The translations under genes were made by a program, and so were the position numbers. 64,000 nucleotides of DNA, taken from Grifola frondosa (Eukaryota; Basidiomycota; Agaricomycetes; Polyporales; Grifolaceae). The stretch is from assembly GCA_001683735.1 (NCBI GenBank), contig LUGG01000006.1, positions 744,001-808,000 of the forward strand, in the 5' to 3' direction. This document shows, piece by piece, positions 58,910 to 64,000 of the stretch. Numbering within the stretch: the first letter of the stretch is position 1; each line of letters opens with the position of its first letter. The notes below the pieces were generated by a model. The model made no database searches and was not told the DNA's origin. It worked only from the letters and a program-made list of their open reading frames with translations.

Positions 58910-61281
58910 ATGAAAATCAGCCGCAAGATCGAGGAGGCTGCGAAAGAAGACCGTGTATTGGTCTTTCGAGTATTTCCCACCCCGGACAGCCCAAGTAAGT
59001 TACCTTCGGGGCCTTTATGCTGTAACTCTAATGCCAACTTGCTCATATCCCAGGGTCTCCAAAATTTACTGGATCGTATTGAGCGCATGCGTGCGCTAGG
59101 CCCTGAGTTTATAGACAAACATGGTGATTCTCGACCACAGTTCAGCTATCTTCAACTCGATAGTCCGACTCGCGGAAGTCGTTTCCGTGGTGCAGGGTGT
59201 ATGTGGTCAGCCCGAGATTCGAATGACGGGGGGGGCCTCCGTCTGGGAGATTACGGAGTATCTGCAGGTATTTGCTGCAATCTGGCTGGATCGGACTATT
59301 GATATGCCATTCAATTCGTGTATGTATGCGATGCTAAATTACAGAATAGGAATGCTGGTGGTCGCACATCCGAACTGACGTCCGAGTTGGTCAAAACATG
59401 TCAAAGCCTCATCGGCATCGAGACGTGCATGCACTTGACATGCACCAACATGCCGAAGGAAAAGGTGGACATCGCGCTTCGGGTAAGCATGTCCGCTGAT
59501 AGCGTTATTTCAAGCCCACGATCCAATTTATTATTCAGGAAGCGAAACAATTCGGTTGCCGGAACGTGCTGGCTCTACGTGGGGATCCTCCGATGGGCAA
59601 AGACGAATGGGAGGCGGTCGAAGGTGGTTTCGCGCACGGCATCGACCTCGTCAAGCACATTCGGGGGCAGTATGGAGACTACTTCGATATCGCCGTCGCC
59701 GGATACCCGCAGACACACACGCTCCCAGAGGAGCAACGCGTTCTCGAGATGAAGTATCTTAAGGATAAAGTGGACGCCGGCGCGAATTTCATCTTCACAC
59801 AGATGTTTTACGACATCGAGATGTTCATCGACTGGGTCCGTTCAGTGCGGCCGCAGGGATCACTATCCCCATCGTTCCGGGGATCATGCCGATCCAGACG
59901 TGGAACGGCTTCCAGAAGGCGACGAGCCTCGCCAAGATACAGGTGCCGCAGTGGTTCTTGAATGTGTTGGAGCCACACAGGAACAACGACGAGAAGGTCA
60001 GGGAGCTCGGGACGAAGCTGGTCGCAGACATGTGTCGGCAGATCCTGAAGGAGGACATCGGTATCAAGGGCCTCCACTTCTACACCATGAATTTGGAGAA
60101 GGGTTGCAGGATGCTCCTCGAAGAGCTTAACCTTGTACCGCGCGTTGAGACTATCAAGCCGCTGCCTTGGAGACAGGTATGTCTATTTCACATATGTAGA
60201 TGCAATGAATCCTTAGTCAAGGTATCTCTCAGTCCCTCACGCCCAACCGGCGAACAGAGAATATCCGGCCAATCTTCTGGGCCAACCGCACCCGGTCATA
60301 TCTGTCGCGCACGGAGAACTGGGACGAGTACCCGAACGGTCGGTTTGGAGACTCTCGCAGTCCTGCTTATGGTGAGCTGGATGGCTACGGCGTCTGGATT
60401 AAGCAGTCGGTACGTTAGTGTGCTCACCCATGATAACCTACAATGCTCATTTTAATCAGAGAGAGGAAGGTCTCAAGATGTGGGACAGCCCTACGACCGT
60501 GGACCAAATCCGGTCGCTGTTTAGCCAATTCTGCTTGGGCAAGCTCCCAGCGCTGCCGTGGTCAGACCAGGCACCCTCGTCAGAATGAACGTTATCTCTA
60601 AGCAGCTGGCGAAATTGAATGAACTTGGCTTCCTAACCATCAACTCGCAACCAGCAGTCGATGGCGCAAAGAGCGACGACAGGGTGCACGGCTGGGGTCC
60701 TGCCAACGGATATGTCTATCAGAAGGTACGATCATCAAGCACTCGCTGTGCACACGATAGTTCCTAATATCATTGCTTTAGGCATATCTGGAGTTCTTCG
60801 TTTCTGCTGAGCTGCTTGATGTTCTCATCCCACACATTGAGCGTGATATTAACATCACCTACTACGTGATCAACAAGCGGGGAGACCTCAGGACCAATAC
60901 GCACTCTGATGGCCCGAATGCCGTGACATGGGGCGTCTTCCCCGGTAAAGAGATCATTCAACCCACTATCGTTGAGGCCATCAGCTTCATGGCTTGGAAG
61001 GTCGGTCATTTTCTCTCCCTCACAGTTGCCCTCTCTCACAAATCCTGACTCACACAGGACGAGGCGTACGAACTCGGTCTCCAATGGGCCAAGTACTACG
61101 AGCCGGAGTCACCGAGCCGGAAGCTCATCAACAACATCATGGAGACATACTACCTGGTCAACGTTGTCCACAATGACTATAAGAACCCGAAGCTATCTTC
61201 GAGCCCTTCTTCAAGGCCGGTGCGGAGTTCGCCGCCGCACAGGCTGCAAAACAGCCACTCTCCAATGGCCACGCACACTAG
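58910..61281 (+). CDS. MET13: Methylenetetrahydrofolate reductase
   Basis: FAD enzyme reducing 5,10-methylene-THF to 5-methyl-THF for methionine synthesis. N-terminal catalytic barrel: '[15 protein letters not shown]', '[14 protein letters not shown]', '[20 protein letters not shown]', '[18 protein letters not shown]', '[20 protein letters not shown]', '[20 protein letters not shown]' and '[19 protein letters not shown]'. C-terminal domain: '[15 protein letters not shown]', '[20 protein letters not shown]', '[20 protein letters not shown]' and '[15 protein letters not shown]', ending 'SNGHAH'. Five one-base slips interrupt it (near 58953, 59117, 59850, 60585 and 61191); each is repaired by one added base. 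One intron of about 218 nt follows 59123. It has the highest slip density in the window, so it is either poor consensus here or a genuinely decayed copy; strong conservation on both sides of every slip favours the former. Confidence 0.85.
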
Positions 61282-62275
61282 CCTCCAGCATTTTCCTAAT
61301 CATCTCTCTGCCTTTGATACACCCCCCACGGGTGGCTTGCTCTATTTGATTCCAGCAATCCTCACCGGGTTCAACCCCACTACTATCTTAACTGCCACTG
61401 ACGCTTGTTTCCCCCGCATCCTTTTTGCATTTGCCCTTGTCCCATTTGACATCTCCTGCATGTATCCATATCCTCGCTTTCTGCATCAACTGCATTCCAC
61501 ACCTCTGCGGTTTAACCCGCGAGGACTCTGCATCCAACTGCATGTATCGTATTCCGAACTAACACAATATCGAGATGATTTGTAACCACGATGTACATAG
61601 TCAAAAAGATATCTTTGATCGTTTTGATTCTGCGCATGAGGTTCGTTGACTCCAAAAGTTCGCAGCAGTAGGTGCAGTCGGATGGACCTGTGTGTGTCTC
61701 CATGTCAGTGAGGCTTGTCTCCTCCCTCGAAACGACTCACGTGCAAAAGCTCGACGAGGAAGCTGCAGTTTCTTGTCCACCACCCCATGCTGTCCAGCAC
61801 TGGAGACGTTGGCGACCTCTATGATCACATCTCGAAAACACCCCAATGCTTCGAGCTGCTTCTGAACTTATGTAGCAGAACCTACCGTCACCTAAAGTCA
61901 AAGTTTGAAGGGCCTTAGGGGCGGCATGCACATGTATGTCAGAGTCCATCTCTCACATTACATCATGTCAATTATCATTTTTGGTTCCTGTGCGTATGGC
62001 CTCAGCACCAAGATATCCGAGCGTCTCCCCATTGAATTTGCAAAGCAAGGCTATCACGCTAGTAATTTCAACAGTATGTGAAGCAAATGATCCAGTGGTT
62101 AGCTCATCGTGAGAAAGTGTGCTGGATGCAGGGATACTTGCATTGCCTCAAGACTCTCAATGGACAAACTGAACCACAGCTGGCAGCAGCCAATCGGATC
62201 ATGGCACAGTCACGACAACTACTCAGATGATTTGAAGGATAATGAGACGCCCTAGTAGTTGGGACTTACTAGGGC
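61282..62275. other. Intergenic region (MTHFR 3' / TOR 5')
   Basis: About 1 kb with the MTHFR 3' flank and TOR promoter. Short ORFs on both strands have no recognisable product. Confidence 0.4.
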
Positions 62276-64000
62276 ATGGCATCCATTACCCCCGCTACTC
62301 AAGTCGATGTCTTGGACCAGATCTTCCAGGGTTTAAAGAACAAGAGCCACGACACTCGAGCTCAATGTGCTATCGACCTTCAACGCTATGTATGTCCCGG
62401 CGTTCGCGTCTCTGTTCCTTATTTTCGTGTCTCATCATGCACAGGTTTCAATCACAGTGCCCGAGATGTCTCCAGATGCTGCTGCAAAGCTGTGGGAAGA
62501 TACCATTAACAGGAGACTCTTTGATCTCGTTCATAGTCAGACAAATGTAGAGCAACTGGGTGGCATCCTTGCGATAGGTGTGTATATTATCTTCATGAGC
62601 CGGCATTCGCGTCCTGACCGGAAACAGACTCCCTTCTGAGAGCCGAAGGAGAGATGATAGAATCCAAAAGCAATCTCTTCCGATTCTATAACTATGTGAA
62701 GCACCTGCTTCCGAATCCCGACATTAATGTCATGCTTGCCGCATCGAAGACCCTCGGTCAGATCGCTGAAATGAGCGGTCCCGCGTTCGGTGATCACTTC
62801 ATGGACTTTGAAGTCCAGGCTGCTATCGCTCTTCTCCAGGCGGACAAGCAAGAGCCAGGGAGGTACGCCGGCGTTCTCATCCTGAAGGAGCTCGCACGCA
62901 ATAGCCCGACCTATTTCCACTCGCACATCGGTCTCGTATTCAACAAAATTCTTGTCCCGCTCCGCGACGCGCGAGTTATTGTCCGGGAGAGTGCGGCGGA
63001 GCTGCTCGCTGCATGTCTCGAAATTATTACGCAGCGAGAAAGACAGACGCGCAGCCCGTTCCTGCTAACGATATTGCAAGACGCGCAGATGGGCTTGAAG
63101 ATTCAACAGCCCGAGGTCATCCATGGATCATTGTTGACATATCGTGAACTGTTGCTGCATGGTGGAATGGTGTGCCTTCCTGGAAAGTTTGTTTGCTTCT
63201 TTACAATTCATTATTCTGTTTTAGTTCATGAAAGAGAATTTCCTGGATGCCGCTGAGCAAATCATGTACCAGAGGACGAATCGCGATGCGCTGGTTCGGA
63301 AGATGTCATCACATTGATCCCACTCTCGCCGTATATGATACCCAGACGTTCTCTGAACATTATTTGCATAAAGCCATGGCACACCTATTGGCCCAGCTCG
63401 AGAAACCGAACGAAAGATCTGTCGGTACGTTATCGTTCTCTCTGTTTCAAGTTATCTCTTGACGGAGGCGCAGCGTTCATCGCCATTGGCCATGTTGCAA
63501 CCGCCGTCGGAAGCGAAATGAAACCTTTCCTTGAATCTATTATGGCTCACATCAAGTCGGGACTGCAACAACGAGGGTGAGTAACGGTTCACGCGTCTCA
63601 TCATATCCACCTCATTACGATGAGCAGCAAGAAGAATGCACCGTCAGAGGAACCTATCTTCCAATGCGTCGGCATGCTTGCGTCCGCTGTCGGCCCGAAC
63701 TTGACCAAGCTCCTACATGATCAGCTAGACCTTATGTTTGCATGCGGACTTAGCGAGCCGCTGCGTCAAGCGTTTGTAGCAATAGCCAACCATATACCAC
63801 CTCTACTGAAGACCATTCAAGGTGGGTCACGAATGCATCCACTGATATTCGTTGTTGATAAGTGCATCAGACCGGTTACTTGATCTTCTCTCGTTCATCT
63901 TGAGTGGTCAGAGTTATAAACCGTTAGGCGCACCTCCGTCGCTGTTACGTGGAGACTCTGGCGCTCCGAGTAAGGATGGCCCCGTTTCAGAAGCAAGTAA
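62276..64000 (+). CDS. TOR1: Serine/threonine kinase TOR, N-terminal HEAT region (3' end outside window)
   Basis: Start of the TOR PIKK, the growth-control kinase of TORC1/TORC2. ATG at 62276 gives 'MASITPATQVDVLDQIFQGL' and 'KNKSHDTRAQCAIDLQRYV'. HEAT repeats follow: 'LWEDTINRRLFDLVHSQTNV', 'ESKSNLFRFYNYVKHLLPNP', 'GPAFGDHFMDFEVQAAIALL', 'LARNSPTYFHSHIGLVFNKI', 'TRSPFLLTILQDAQMGLKIQ' and 'AFIAIGHVATAVGSEMKPFL'. These are near-invariant in fungal TOR. Kinase and FRB domains would lie beyond 64000. Two single missing bases (near 63303 and 63319) interrupt 'RKM-VITLIP-TLAVYDTQTF'. Several short introns are in phase. Confidence 0.9.

Overview
The window is nuclear DNA of a filamentous basidiomycete, most likely an agaricomycete. 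Genes are packed on both strands and split by many short GT-AG introns of about 45-60 nt. The encoded families are typical of that group: Ppo oxygenase, PAK/Ste20 kinase, TEL1, TOR, an F-box-like protein with the 'LPPELLSEIF' signature, and disordered Ser/Pro-rich proteins. I saw no prokaryotic features, CRISPR array, rRNA or tRNA gene, and no recognisable transposon. All gene models were spliced by eye from GT-AG sites and reading frame.

Layout. 0-13 kb: a Ppo-type fatty-acid dioxygenase running off the left edge (-), coatomer epsilon subunit (+), a Cys4 protein of unknown function (-), a small TATA-driven ORF (+), checkpoint clamp subunit Rad9 (-), and an F-box-like protein (-). 13.5-30 kb: the full TEL1/ATM kinase (11 exons, 3104 codons, frame intact), a PAK/Ste20 kinase (-) and a Pif1 helicase (+). 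Rad9, TEL1 and Pif1 make this a genome-maintenance neighbourhood.

30-42.5 kb is the accessory-looking part. It holds four paralogous kinase-like genes, two (-) at 30.3-34.8 kb and two (+) at 39.9-42.5 kb. All four have the same exon plan (33 nt, variable, 277 nt). Each has an upstream element built around the palindrome GATCT-R-AGATC. A PD-(D/E)XK-nuclease-like gene diverges from the first copy. A Sos7-like kinetochore gene and a xylulokinase lie between the two pairs.

42.5-64 kb: two disordered hypothetical proteins, a DUF202 membrane protein, an R3H-SUZ RNA-binding protein, a vacuolar-type amino-acid transporter, RNA polymerase II subunit Rpb4, tRNA pseudouridine synthase Pus1, methylenetetrahydrofolate reductase and the start of TOR kinase, which runs off the right edge.

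More than twenty apparent 1-nt (rarely 2-nt) frame slips interrupt otherwise conserved proteins. Most are missing bases in short homopolymers, and they are concentrated to the right of about 47 kb. TEL1, Rad9, Pif1 and the four kinase-like genes are clean. The simplest reading is uneven consensus quality, so frame-broken genes are annotated as CDS with the slip noted, not as pseudogenes.
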